DNA from: CAKUFA01 sp963656345
Lineage (GTDB): Bacteria; Bacillota; Clostridia; Christensenellales; Aristaeellaceae
DNA: 16,413 nucleotides
Assembly: GCA_963656345.1 (NCBI GenBank)
Contig: CAVKHY010000052.1
Coordinates: forward strand, 1-16,413
Direction of reading: 5' to 3'
Position 1 is the first letter of the stretch. The number at the start of each line of letters is the position of its first letter. Shown here in pieces: positions 7,240 to 15,118 of this stretch. The notes beneath the pieces are model-generated. The model did not search any database. It was not told the origin of the DNA and saw only the letters and a program-made list of their open reading frames with translations. A program made the position numbers and the translations under genes.

Positions 7240-9261
7240 ATGAATAAGTTTGTATTGAAAGCACCCTACAAGGCCAGCGGAGACCAGCCGCAAGCCATTG
7301 AAGCTCTGAGTCGAGGCGTCCAGGAGGGAATGCAAAGTCAGGTGCTGCTGGGTGTAACAGGCTCCGGCAAAACCTTTACCATGGCCTCCGTGATTGAAAA
7401 AGTGCAGAAGCCCACTCTGGTAATTGCCCACAACAAAACCCTCGCTGCGCAGCTGTGCAGTGAACTGAAGGCCTTCTTTCCGGACAGCCGGGTGGAATAC
7501 TTTGTCTCTTACTACGATTACTATCAGCCGGAGGCCTACATTGCCTCTTCCGACACATATATTGAGAAAGATGCCTCCATCAATGAAGAGATCGACCGGC
7601 TGCGCCACAGCGCTACCGCTGCCCTGCGGGAGCGAAATGATGTCATCATTGTAGCATCCGTAAGCTGCATCTATTCTATGGGGGACCCCAGCGAGTATGA
7701 AGGGCAGATGATCTCCCTTCGCCCCGGAATGACCATGAGCCGTGAAAAGCTGCTCCGCAATCTGATCGATATTCAATATGAACGGAACGATGTGGACTTC
7801 AGCCGAGGTACCTTCCGTGTCCGGGGAGACACCGTGGAGATCATTCCGGCAGGGGAGCATGAACACGCCTTGAGGATTGAATTCTTCGGTGATGAAATCG
7901 ATCGCATCAGTGAAATTGATGTTGTCAGCGGCCATGTGCTTTCTGTGCTGGAACATGCCAGCGTTTTTCCTGCAACCCATTACGCTACGGATCGAAGTCA
8001 CCTGGAAGAAAACCTGGCGGTTATCGAGCAGGACTTGCAGAAGCGGATTGCGGAATTTGAAAAGGACNNNNNNNNNNTGCTGGAAGCCCAGCGCATCGCC
8101 CAGCGCACTAATTATGACATGGAAATGATGCGGGAAATCGGCTACTGTCAGGGGATTGAAAACTATTCACGGTATTTTGACGGCCGTAAGCCGGGGGATG
8201 CTCCCTATTCTTTGCTGGACTACTTCCCTAAGGATTTTCTCTGCTTCATTGATGAAAGCCACGTAACGGTGCCTCAGATTCGCGCCATGTACAATGGGGA
8301 TCGTGCCAGAAAAACAACCCTGATTGACTACGGTTTCCGTTTGCCTTCTGCTTATGACAATCGACCTTTGCTTTTTCAGGAGTTTGAGCAGAGGATTCAT
8401 CAGACCATCTATGTTTCTGCAACACCGGGACCTTATGAATTAGGCAAAGCTGAGCAGGTAGTGGAACAGATCATCCGCCCCACCGGATTGCTGGATCCGG
8501 AAATTCTGCTGAAAAAGGCAACCGGTCAGGTGGATGATTTGGTGGGTGAGATCCGCAAGGTGGTGGCCAAGGGAGAACGGGTGCTGGTCACTACTCTGAC
8601 CAAGCGCATGGCGGAAAGCCTGACCGATTATCTGAAGGAGCTGGAAATTCGTGTGCGCTATCTGCACAGCGATATCCAGACCATGGAGCGGATGCAGCTG
8701 ATTCGTGACTTGCGGCTGGGGGAGTATGACGTGCTGGTGGGCATTAACCTGCTGCGGGAAGGTTTGGATCTGCCGGAAGTGTCCTTGGTGGCCATTCTGG
8801 ATGCGGATAAGGAAGGCTTCCTGCGCAGTGAAACTTCCCTGGTGCAGACCATTGGCCGTGCTGCCCGGAACGTGGATGGCCGGGTCATCATGTATGGCGA
8901 CATTATGACGGAAAGCATGGAAAAGGCTGTTACAGAGACCAACCGCCGCCGTGCCATTCAGCAGGCCTACAATGAGGCGCACGGCATTACTCCGGAAACG
9001 GTGCGAAATGCTATCCGTGATGTGCTGGAGATTACCAAGCAGGTAGAAACAACATCTGCCAAGCCCCTGGATGAGGATGAAAGAGCTGCACTCATGCGTC
9101 AGATTGAGGAGCAGATGTTGTCTGCTGCAAAGAATTTGGAATTTGAGCAGGCGGCCAAGCTGCGGGATCAGCTGCTTGCCCTGCGAGGAGAGGCACCGAT
9201 GAAGCCGGATGTCCAGCAGCGGCGTTCAAGAGCCCCAAGAAGCCGAAAAAGCACCCATTGA
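7240..9261 (+). CDS. uvrB: Excinuclease ABC subunit UvrB (contains a 10-N gap)
   Basis: UvrB is the damage-verifying helicase of nucleotide excision repair, loaded by UvrA and recruiting the UvrC nuclease. Motifs in order are Walker A GVTGSGKT (38-45), the damage-probing hairpin region YFVSYYDYYQPEAYIAS (from about 87), the UvrC/UvrA-interacting region with GIENYSRY, DESH box (from about 338), YVSATPGPYEL, GINLLREGLDLPEVS, QTIGRAARN, and the C-terminal UVR motif FEQAAKLRDQL. A basic tail ends the protein. Length is about 673 residues, normal for UvrB. ATG 7240 is chosen because AGGAGG lies at 7230-7235 and the protein then begins NKFVLKAPYKASGDQP like its relatives. The frame is open back to 7108, but that stretch holds the promoter. 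No uvrA or uvrC is in the window. The gap at 8068-8077 leaves the frame intact. Confidence 0.96.
   Translation: MNKFVLKAPYKASGDQPQAIEALSRGVQEGMQSQVLLGVTGSGKTFTMASVIEKVQKPTLVIAHNKTLAAQLCSELKAFFPDSRVEYFVSYYDYYQPEAYIASSDTYIEKDASINEEIDRLRHSATAALRERNDVIIVASVSCIYSMGDPSEYEGQMISLRPGMTMSREKLLRNLIDIQYERNDVDFSRGTFRVRGDTVEIIPAGEHEHALRIEFFGDEIDRISEIDVVSGHVLSVLEHASVFPATHYATDRSHLEENLAVIEQDLQKRIAEFEKDXXXXLEAQRIAQRTNYDMEMMREIGYCQGIENYSRYFDGRKPGDAPYSLLDYFPKDFLCFIDESHVTVPQIRAMYNGDRARKTTLIDYGFRLPSAYDNRPLLFQEFEQRIHQTIYVSATPGPYELGKAEQVVEQIIRPTGLLDPEILLKKATGQVDDLVGEIRKVVAKGERVLVTTLTKRMAESLTDYLKELEIRVRYLHSDIQTMERMQLIRDLRLGEYDVLVGINLLREGLDLPEVSLVAILDADKEGFLRSETSLVQTIGRAARNVDGRVIMYGDIMTESMEKAVTETNRRRAIQQAYNEAHGITPETVRNAIRDVLEITKQVETTSAKPLDEDERAALMRQIEEQMLSAAKNLEFEQAAKLRDQLLALRGEAPMKPDVQQRRSRAPRSRKSTH
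8068..8077. other. Scaffold gap of 10 N inside uvrB
   Basis: The N run falls between FEKD and LEAQR of UvrB. Related proteins read GKLLEAQR here; a Gly-Lys-Leu fit would need only 7 unknown bases, so 10 is probably arbitrary fill. The difference of 3 keeps the frame either way. The flanks are not duplicated, unlike the first gap. Confidence 0.95.
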
Positions 9262-9343
9262 CATGCAGGAAACAGAACTGCTTGAGAGAGTTTTCGGCGG
9301 TTTCCTAAGGCGGGGAAAATCACGGAGAAATCCGGCGTTTTTC

Positions 9344-9372
9344 TTGCGAAACAGCGATGGATGTCGTATAAT
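9344..9372 (+). promoter_or_regulatory. Sigma-A-type promoter for the GH127-like / dus / exported-protein unit
   Basis: TTGCGA (9344-9349, 4 of 6 consensus bases) and a perfect TATAAT (9367-9372) are 17 bp apart. Transcription would start near 9379, giving a leader of about 37 nt before the GTG start at 9416. It lies in the 154-bp space after uvrB, which separates the downstream genes from uvrB transcriptionally. Confidence 0.75.
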
Positions 9373-9415
9373 CATTCTGGAACATTATGCATAAGGTAAC
9401 GATGGAGGGAATACT

Positions 9416-11122
9416 GTGCCGCTAAAGCCGATTTATGGGAAAACCCCCTTAACTGAAATGAAAGCACTGCCCCTGTATCCCGGGCAGGTTCATGTGAAGA
9501 AAGAGCATCTGGTAGCTGTCAACGCCCTGCTGAAAGGCGTTGCGGAAGAAGACAAGGCACTGTGGGCAAGTGCTCTAAAGCTGTCCTATGCCCTGCAAGA
9601 CGTAACCGGGCAAACAAAGATTGCTGCACGGGTTCGCACCGCCTTGGCGGAGCAGAAGGAAAACGGGGAGCTACCCATGCCCCTTACCGAAGCGGTGCAG
9701 GTGATGAATGCCGCATGGGTGCTGTATGCGATAAAGCCCGATAAGCAGCTGCTGGAAAGCATGATGCGCTGGTGCGCCTACTTGGCTGCTCATTGGGAGC
9801 AGGTGGAGGATTGCACGGCTATTCGTACGGGCACAGCGGACTTGATGTCGTTGCTGTGCAATCTGTACCGTGTAACCGGGCGGAAGGGCTTGACGACCCT
9901 TTGCGAAAAGCTACGGCAGATGAGCATTGACTGGAGCGGCGCATTGCATACCTTCTCTGTGCAGCGACCCATGAAGAAGATCATGGATCGGAGGACACTG
10001 GAAGAAGGCATGGCAGCGGAGGAAGGCAACGGCGCAGGCTTTTACACCCGGCAGTACCTGCTGTGCCATGGTGAAACGCTGGCGGATGGTGCACGTGCCT
10101 GCTTGGAAAGTTCCGTCTATAGCGGTAACGGCCCTGAAAGCCGGGCCGCCAAGGTGGGCTGGGAGAAGATCAGTCGCTGGCATGGCGCAGTGTGCGGCGG
10201 CGTAACGGCAGATGAAACCCTGGCCGGATTGTCCGCCTCTGCCGGTGTGGATGCGGCAAGCCTTGGCGCATGGGCGGAAACCTTTGCCAAGCAACTGGAA
10301 ATCGACCCGGATAGTGCTTGGGCAGCGGCTGAATTGGAGAAGCTGCTGGAAAATGGCATGCCTGCCGCCGTAATGGGGGATAAGGTGATTGCCTTCCAGC
10401 GGTGCAACAGCTTGGCTGCGGACTGCGGCACAAAGGATCTGTACCGGGTTGGCCTTGCAAGTCAGCAGAAACCTCGTGCGGTGGAACGTCTTGCAAGAGG
10501 ATGGGCGGCAGCTGTAGAGCATGCTGTTACCGTAACGCCTGAGGGTGCACGGGTCAATCTGTACCTGCAGGGAAGCTACAGCATGAAGATGAACGGCCAA
10601 ATGGTGAAGCTTCTCATCGAAGGAACGGATGGGGATTATACCATTACCTTGGAAATGAAGGAAGAGGTAAAGGCTGCGCTGGCTTTGATGATTCCTGCAT
10701 GGACAAAGGATGCCTGTGTGCAAGTGAATGATGAAGGCGGTGACGAAGGCCATCCTGGTACGTATTTGACGCTGGAACGTACCTGGAAGAACGGGGATCG
10801 CATCCATGCTTCCTATGTGCCGGCTTTGTTTGTAACGGAAGGCTATCACCAGTCCGCAGTGGTTCACTACGGGGCCAAGGTGATGGCTTACGTGCCGGAA
10901 GATGACCGGTGGGCGGTTGCATTGAAGGGTGCTCCTGCCATGAAGGATGACAAGATTGTAGCACAGCTGGTCACTGTACCTGGCTGGAAGGCTGCAGGCG
11001 CAGTGCCCGGAGACGTGCCTGTGCGGCCTGCTGCGGAGGGAGAAGCTTTTGAAGCGGAACTGGTTCCCTACGGGGAAACAGCTGCCCGGATGGCCATGCT
11101 GCCCCAGGTTGGTAAGGCATGA
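9416..11122 (+). CDS. GH127 (DUF1680)-like protein lacking the family's cysteine motif
   Basis: The 568-residue protein has no signal peptide and is probably cytoplasmic. Its C-terminal half follows the pattern I know from GH127/DUF1680 beta-L-arabinofuranosidases: ARVNLYLQGS, then LALMIPAW (about 422), then YLTLERTWKNGDRI (about 449) and a final beta region. The N-terminal half is helical, as expected for the (alpha/alpha)6 barrel. GH127 enzymes carry a CCxPN-type motif just before the NLY strand and an ETC motif upstream, together holding zinc and the nucleophile. Here the first place reads ASQQKPRAVERL (about 350) and no ETC is seen, so it may be inactive or mechanistically different. It is shorter than HypBA1 (about 658 residues). 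GTG 9416 is chosen because GGAGG lies at 9404-9408 with 7-nt spacing. The stop overlaps the dus start. Family assignment rests on remembered motifs and is moderate. Confidence 0.62.
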   Translation: MPLKPIYGKTPLTEMKALPLYPGQVHVKKEHLVAVNALLKGVAEEDKALWASALKLSYALQDVTGQTKIAARVRTALAEQKENGELPMPLTEAVQVMNAAWVLYAIKPDKQLLESMMRWCAYLAAHWEQVEDCTAIRTGTADLMSLLCNLYRVTGRKGLTTLCEKLRQMSIDWSGALHTFSVQRPMKKIMDRRTLEEGMAAEEGNGAGFYTRQYLLCHGETLADGARACLESSVYSGNGPESRAAKVGWEKISRWHGAVCGGVTADETLAGLSASAGVDAASLGAWAETFAKQLEIDPDSAWAAAELEKLLENGMPAAVMGDKVIAFQRCNSLAADCGTKDLYRVGLASQQKPRAVERLARGWAAAVEHAVTVTPEGARVNLYLQGSYSMKMNGQMVKLLIEGTDGDYTITLEMKEEVKAALALMIPAWTKDACVQVNDEGGDEGHPGTYLTLERTWKNGDRIHASYVPALFVTEGYHQSAVVHYGAKVMAYVPEDDRWAVALKGAPAMKDDKIVAQLVTVPGWKAAGAVPGDVPVRPAAEGEAFEAELVPYGETAARMAMLPQVGKA

Positions 11123-12078
11123 AGACCATTCGTCTGGCACCTCTTGCGGGGGTAACGGATTGGCCTTTTCGAGTTCTCTGTTTTGAGCAGGGCTGTGACT
11201 GCGCCTACACGGAAATGGTCAGTGCCATGGGCTATCTTTGCGCGCCTAAGGGACAACCTGCAACGGAAAATCTGCTGATTCGGGATGCGAGAGAGCCGAA
11301 ACTGATCCTTCAGCTGTTTGGCAAGGAACCGGAAATCATGGCCAAGGCCGCAGCAGAGCTTTCTCGTTGCGGCAAATACGACGGCATTGACATCAACATG
11401 GGATGTCCGGCGCATAAAGTGGCTTGCTCCGGAGAAGGCAGCGGGCTGATGCGTACGCCGGAAGTCGCCTCTGCGATCATGGAACAGGTGGTGAAGGCCA
11501 GCGCACTGCCTGTCAGCGTGAAAATGCGTCTTGGGTGGGACAGCGATTCCATCAACGTACTGGAAATGGCACGTCGTGCGGAAGAAGCCGGCGTGCAGGA
11601 AATTGCCGTTCACGGCCGCACACGGCAGCAGCAGTACAGTGGCGAAGCTGACTGGGACATGATTGGTAAAGTAAAGCAGGCGGTGCATATTCCGGTCATC
11701 GGCAATGGCGATATTTTTACTGCGCAGGATGCCATCCGGCGCATGGAAGAAACGCAAGTGGACGGCGTGATGATTGCCAGAGGTTCCATGGGCAATCCGT
11801 GGATTTTCCGGCAGATCAAGGCTCGCATGAACGGCCTTGAAGCGCCTATGCCGACCAATGAGGAAAGGCTGCAGATGATTCTGCGGCATTATCACATGCT
11901 CCTCGAATGGAAGGAAGAATACGTCGCTGTGCGGGAAATGCGCAAGCACATTGCTTGGTATCTCCATGGGCTGCGGGGGGCGGCGCAAATGCGCACAAAA
12001 ATCAACACCCTGACAAAGCCGGAGGAAATCTTCGATGCGTTGAATGATTTCTGTCTTGGAGGGCAGGAAGCTGAATAA
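11119..12078 (+). CDS. dusB: tRNA-dihydrouridine synthase (DusB-like)
   Basis: Dus enzymes use FMN and NADPH to reduce specific uridines of tRNA to dihydrouridine. At 319 residues the protein has normal length. The FMN-binding start LAPLAGVTDWPFR is followed by INMGCPAHKV, with the catalytic Cys at residue 96. Then come SVKMRLGW, the phosphate-binding VHGRTRQQQYSG, IPVIGNGDIF and DGVMIARGSMGNPWIF, and a helical C-terminal tRNA-binding domain. The motif after the catalytic Cys reads SGEGSGLM where NGxGSALM is common. The start overlaps the upstream stop as ATGA, pointing to coupled translation with the GH127-like gene. The assignment to the DusB subgroup is by resemblance; which tRNA positions it modifies is not visible. 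Confidence 0.93.
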   Translation: MKTIRLAPLAGVTDWPFRVLCFEQGCDCAYTEMVSAMGYLCAPKGQPATENLLIRDAREPKLILQLFGKEPEIMAKAAAELSRCGKYDGIDINMGCPAHKVACSGEGSGLMRTPEVASAIMEQVVKASALPVSVKMRLGWDSDSINVLEMARRAEEAGVQEIAVHGRTRQQQYSGEADWDMIGKVKQAVHIPVIGNGDIFTAQDAIRRMEETQVDGVMIARGSMGNPWIFRQIKARMNGLEAPMPTNEERLQMILRHYHMLLEWKEEYVAVREMRKHIAWYLHGLRGAAQMRTKINTLTKPEEIFDALNDFCLGGQEAE

Positions 12079-12118
12079 ACTCGGTTGGTTGAACGGGGCA
12101 AAAGGGAGGATACGACGG

Positions 12119-13579
12119 ATGAAATGGCTTAAACGGTTTCTGTGCCTGACCTTGCTGCTGGCAATGACTTGCTCGCTGGCTCAGGCAGAGGTGTCGCTGC
12201 TGCCGCAGGTGAATGCATGGCAGCTGGAAAAACAGCCGCTCAGCGTCACCTTAACGGCGAACGTGAACGCCTGGATGCCCCTGGACGATACCCGTACCGG
12301 TTGGCTGAATGACCTGGTGAAGCACGTGACGCTGAAGCTTGGCTATCAGCAGCTGGAAGGGGAAAGCTGGAGCAGCGTGGATGTACTGGTGGATGGTACA
12401 TCGGCCTTGACCCTGAAGCAGCGGGATGGCGACAGCGAATCCCAGCTGCTCCTCTCCGCCGTTTCGGGAACGAACTACGTTGCGTCAGCAGACGCAGATA
12501 TTGCCGGGCTGGTGCTGGGTGACAGCACCGGGGTTTCTTTTGCCGGGATCGATGGCACGGAAACTTCCTGGTTGACCGATGCCTACGACTTGGCTTGCGG
12601 ACTGGATGTGGCCCTGAAGGATTATGCAGAGGAAAAATCCATCAAGACGACTATCGGGAAGATGGGCACGGCACGGAAGAAAGTTACTTATACAGTGCCC
12701 AAGGAAAGCGCAGAAACGCTTTCTTCCTCGCTTAGTGGTCTTTGTGTAGCGGGTAAGATGCAAAATCTGATCAGCAGCCTTGTCTTCAGCGGTAAGCAGC
12801 AGTTTGTTGCATACTACACCGAGGACGATGCCCTGATCAAGGTGAGTTACAGCGGCGAGTGCGGTGTGGATGCGGAGCATCTCCGGAAGGTAACAATCAA
12901 TTGGAGCATGAAACGCACGGATACTGAAGTACGGGATGATTTCACCATGAAGTCTCCTGCGGTAACCGGCAAGGATCATAACACCATTACCTTTACACGC
13001 CTGACGAAGGAAAAAAACGATGGCAGCGTAACGCTGGAAAGCACGATGAAGGTGGATACGAAACTGGATGGCGTGAAAAATGTGCTGACCATTGATGCAG
13101 ACTTGAAGACAAACACTGAGGACGACGGCACGACCATGCTGACCGGTACGCTTAGTATCAAGAACGCCCCGGAAGAAGACGAGGACAAGACGCAGCTGGT
13201 GCTGACGCCTACGCTGCGCCTTGCCGATGCCTCTGCCACGGACTGCTATGTTGATGGTGCGGTGACGGTGGAAAAGAAGGCTGGCACAAATCTGAAGCGT
13301 GTGGAACAAAGCGGAACCATCTACATTAGCGTGAATCGTGGTTCTTACTTTGATTGGGAACTGAATGATACGGTGGTAGACTTGTCTGCCATGGATGATA
13401 CCCAATTGACTAACTTGCAGGCGGAAGTGCAGAGCGCTGTAGCCACGGCTCTGGTTCGCCCGCTGGTGCTGCTGCCTGAAGAAGATACTCAATACCTGTC
13501 TGCTGACTTGGATGAGGCTGTGTGGCAGTCCATTGTGGATGCTGCCAAAGCCGCCATGGAAAAGGAGGCTGCTCAATGA
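12119..13579 (+). CDS. Exported protein of unknown function, tandem paralogue 1
   Basis: I do not recognise this family. The 486-residue protein begins with a classical signal peptide (MKWLKRF, hydrophobic core, cleavage probably after AQA at residue 23). No lipobox, sortase motif or further membrane helix is evident, so it is probably released or loosely attached outside the cell. The mature part is rich in Thr, Ser, Asp and alternating hydrophobic residues, suggesting mostly beta structure. Two blocks recur in the next two genes: VTYTVPKESAETL followed by Leu-rich helices (about 188-222), and ISVNRGSYFDW with VDLSAMDDTQLTNL (about 402-433). It ends in a short charged helix. ATG 12119 is chosen over the open frame back to 12044 because GGGAGGA (12104-12110) is 8 nt away and the signal peptide then starts the protein. 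It lies 40 nt after dus and overlaps the next gene as ATGA. Confidence 0.8.
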   Translation: MKWLKRFLCLTLLLAMTCSLAQAEVSLLPQVNAWQLEKQPLSVTLTANVNAWMPLDDTRTGWLNDLVKHVTLKLGYQQLEGESWSSVDVLVDGTSALTLKQRDGDSESQLLLSAVSGTNYVASADADIAGLVLGDSTGVSFAGIDGTETSWLTDAYDLACGLDVALKDYAEEKSIKTTIGKMGTARKKVTYTVPKESAETLSSSLSGLCVAGKMQNLISSLVFSGKQQFVAYYTEDDALIKVSYSGECGVDAEHLRKVTINWSMKRTDTEVRDDFTMKSPAVTGKDHNTITFTRLTKEKNDGSVTLESTMKVDTKLDGVKNVLTIDADLKTNTEDDGTTMLTGTLSIKNAPEEDEDKTQLVLTPTLRLADASATDCYVDGAVTVEKKAGTNLKRVEQSGTIYISVNRGSYFDWELNDTVVDLSAMDDTQLTNLQAEVQSAVATALVRPLVLLPEEDTQYLSADLDEAVWQSIVDAAKAAMEKEAAQ

Positions 13580-15105
13580 AGAAATTTCTGTGTCTGTTGC
13601 TGTGCCTGTGTCTGTTGCCCGTTGCTTCCTTGGCGGCGGAGTATACCCTGCCGGAGAAGCTGATGCGGCAGCTGGACTTTGGCAGCGGCCTGAAGGGCAG
13701 CGTGACCATGTCGGTGAACGGTGACGCCCCATGGGCACAGCTTTTGTCGCCCTTGAATGGTGCAAATATCCAACTGCGTGGGATTCATACGGATGATACC
13801 ATGCAGCTTCAGCTGTATATGCTGAATGGGGAAGAACAGCAGGGGCTGACGGAAGTCTACGTTGATGGTCAAGCCATGGGGATTCGCAGCGCACTCCTTG
13901 ACGACAAGGTGCTGACCATGCCAGTGGCAGGGGATGCACTCAATGCTCTGCTCGGCATTAAGGACAGCGAGAATCCCTCTTTGTACTCTGCGGCACTAAA
14001 TTTTCTTTTCATTTCTGCTGACACATGGGAAACGAGCTGGACGCCTGCGCTGGAGCCCTACTACAACAAGCTGGAAGTGTGGCTCAGCAGCTTCGGTGCA
14101 GCACCCACCATTCAAAAAGGGGATCAAGGCGAGACCACCATGCTGATTCGCTATGAAGTGCCGGTCAACGAAGCCAAGGAAGAACTGCTGCTGCTGTGGG
14201 CGGATTTGCTTGGTGATGATACCTTGCAGGGCTTACTGCGCGGACAGCTGTCCCAGGCACAGCAGGATGCTTATCTGAATCCCAACCTGATGTATTACTA
14301 TGCAGAGATGGTTCGGTCTCTGAAGCTGGATGGCACACTGGTGCTTGAACGCCAGCTGACCACCTTGGGTGAAAGTGTCCGTACGGAGATCACGCTGCCT
14401 TTGCCTGAAAATGAACAGGGCTATACACAGCTGCACCTGAAGCAGGAAAATGGAGAAACGGCACTGACCTTGAGCGGCGATGTGCAGACCCTTCACTTGG
14501 CCAGCGTGGAATCATCTGTAAGCGATGACAGCGGCACCTGGCAGGAAACGGTACAGGTGATTCCGAACGACTTGAATGAAGAGAATAAGGCTTGGTCTGT
14601 AGGCTTTACACTGAAGATGCTTCACTCGAATTCCATTGACAGCGATGCTCGTGAACATGATGTTACTACCTGGGAAGTAACAGTTCAGCCGGATCTCAGT
14701 CATTTGGAGGCTGATGACGTAAACTGTGCTTACTATCAGGACTTTGAACCCATTACCGGGAAGATTCGCGTGCACTTCCACAGCAAAAATGCTCAGTCCA
14801 GCCCAACCACCATGGAAGTGGAGGCAGATATGGACTTCGGGGATGCGACGTTGTCCCTGCAAGTGACCTTAAAGAGCACGTCACCTTGGGTGGTTCAGCC
14901 CATGGACATGACGAATGCGCTGAACTTGGCAACCATGACCGAGGAACAGAAAACAGAACTGCTGAATGCATACTGGAACAGTGCGTTGACACTGGCAGCA
15001 AAGACTGCATCTGCCGATCAGCCTGAGGAACTGCCCCTGCCGGAAGCGACAGCCACCGATTTGGCAACAACAACAGATGTTGCCACCAGCACCGATCTGC
15101 CCTAA
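13576..15105 (+). CDS. Exported protein of unknown function, tandem paralogue 2
   Basis: This is an unrecognised family of 509 residues. The signal peptide MKKFLCLLLCLCLLPVASLA has three cysteines in its core but no proper lipobox; cleavage is probably near residue 20. The body is beta-rich. The block RYEVPVNEAKEEL with Leu-rich helices begins near residue 189, almost the same position as in the preceding protein. LSLQVTLKSTSPW (about 426) and LNLATMTEEQKTEL (about 449) match its C-terminal block. The protein ends in three copies of a hexapeptide A-T-x-T-D-L/V. ATG 13576 is chosen because AAAGGAGG (13561-13568) is 7 nt away, although the frame is open back to 13522. The ATGA overlap (13576-13579) suggests translational coupling to paralogue 1, and the stop codon is part of the next gene's ribosome binding site. 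Confidence 0.8.
   Translation: MKKFLCLLLCLCLLPVASLAAEYTLPEKLMRQLDFGSGLKGSVTMSVNGDAPWAQLLSPLNGANIQLRGIHTDDTMQLQLYMLNGEEQQGLTEVYVDGQAMGIRSALLDDKVLTMPVAGDALNALLGIKDSENPSLYSAALNFLFISADTWETSWTPALEPYYNKLEVWLSSFGAAPTIQKGDQGETTMLIRYEVPVNEAKEELLLLWADLLGDDTLQGLLRGQLSQAQQDAYLNPNLMYYYAEMVRSLKLDGTLVLERQLTTLGESVRTEITLPLPENEQGYTQLHLKQENGETALTLSGDVQTLHLASVESSVSDDSGTWQETVQVIPNDLNEENKAWSVGFTLKMLHSNSIDSDAREHDVTTWEVTVQPDLSHLEADDVNCAYYQDFEPITGKIRVHFHSKNAQSSPTTMEVEADMDFGDATLSLQVTLKSTSPWVVQPMDMTNALNLATMTEEQKTELLNAYWNSALTLAAKTASADQPEELPLPEATATDLATTTDVATSTDLP
15046..15099 (+). repeat. Three tandem hexapeptide repeats at the C-terminus of paralogue 2
   Basis: The three 18-bp units 15046-15063, 15064-15081 and 15082-15099 encode ATATDL, ATTTDV and ATSTDL. 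The codons for the same residues differ between units, so the repeat is kept at the protein level and is not a recent DNA slippage. A Pro and the stop follow. A Thr-rich flexible tail, possibly a site of modification or attachment, is the likely meaning. Confidence 0.8.
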
Positions 15106-15111
15106 GGAGGT
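15103..15111 (+). promoter_or_regulatory. Perfect ribosome binding site overlapping the upstream stop codon
   Basis: TAAGGAGGT is fully complementary to the 3' end of 16S rRNA and lies 7 nt before ATG 15119. Its first three bases are the stop codon of paralogue 2, so a ribosome terminating there is placed directly on the next start. This site fixes the start of paralogue 3. Confidence 0.85.
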
Positions 15112-15118
15112 AATCCGC

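Noticed and set aside
9321..9345. Possible terminator after uvrB (CGGA-GAAA-TCCG followed by GCGTTTTTCTT)
   Set aside because: The stem is only 4 bp, although the GAAA loop and T-tract are suggestive. It is too weak to annotate, and no better hairpin was found in 9262-9343.
9209..9394. Possible small gene of 61 codons between uvrB and the GH127-like gene
   Set aside because: It overlaps the uvrB end and the TATAAT promoter, has no ribosome binding site and shows no recognisable protein features.
9911..11140. Open frame of 409 codons on the minus strand opposite the GH127-like gene
   Set aside because: There is no family resemblance, the composition is biased (His, Arg, Cys, Pro), and no ribosome binding site supports it. 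The plus-strand gene has a promoter, a ribosome binding site and family motifs.
12485..13939. Long open frame of 484 codons on the minus strand
   Set aside because: It is antisense to two genes with signal peptides, good ribosome binding sites and shared protein blocks. Its translation is rich in His, Arg, Gln and Cys with no recognisable domain, as is typical of a shadow frame.
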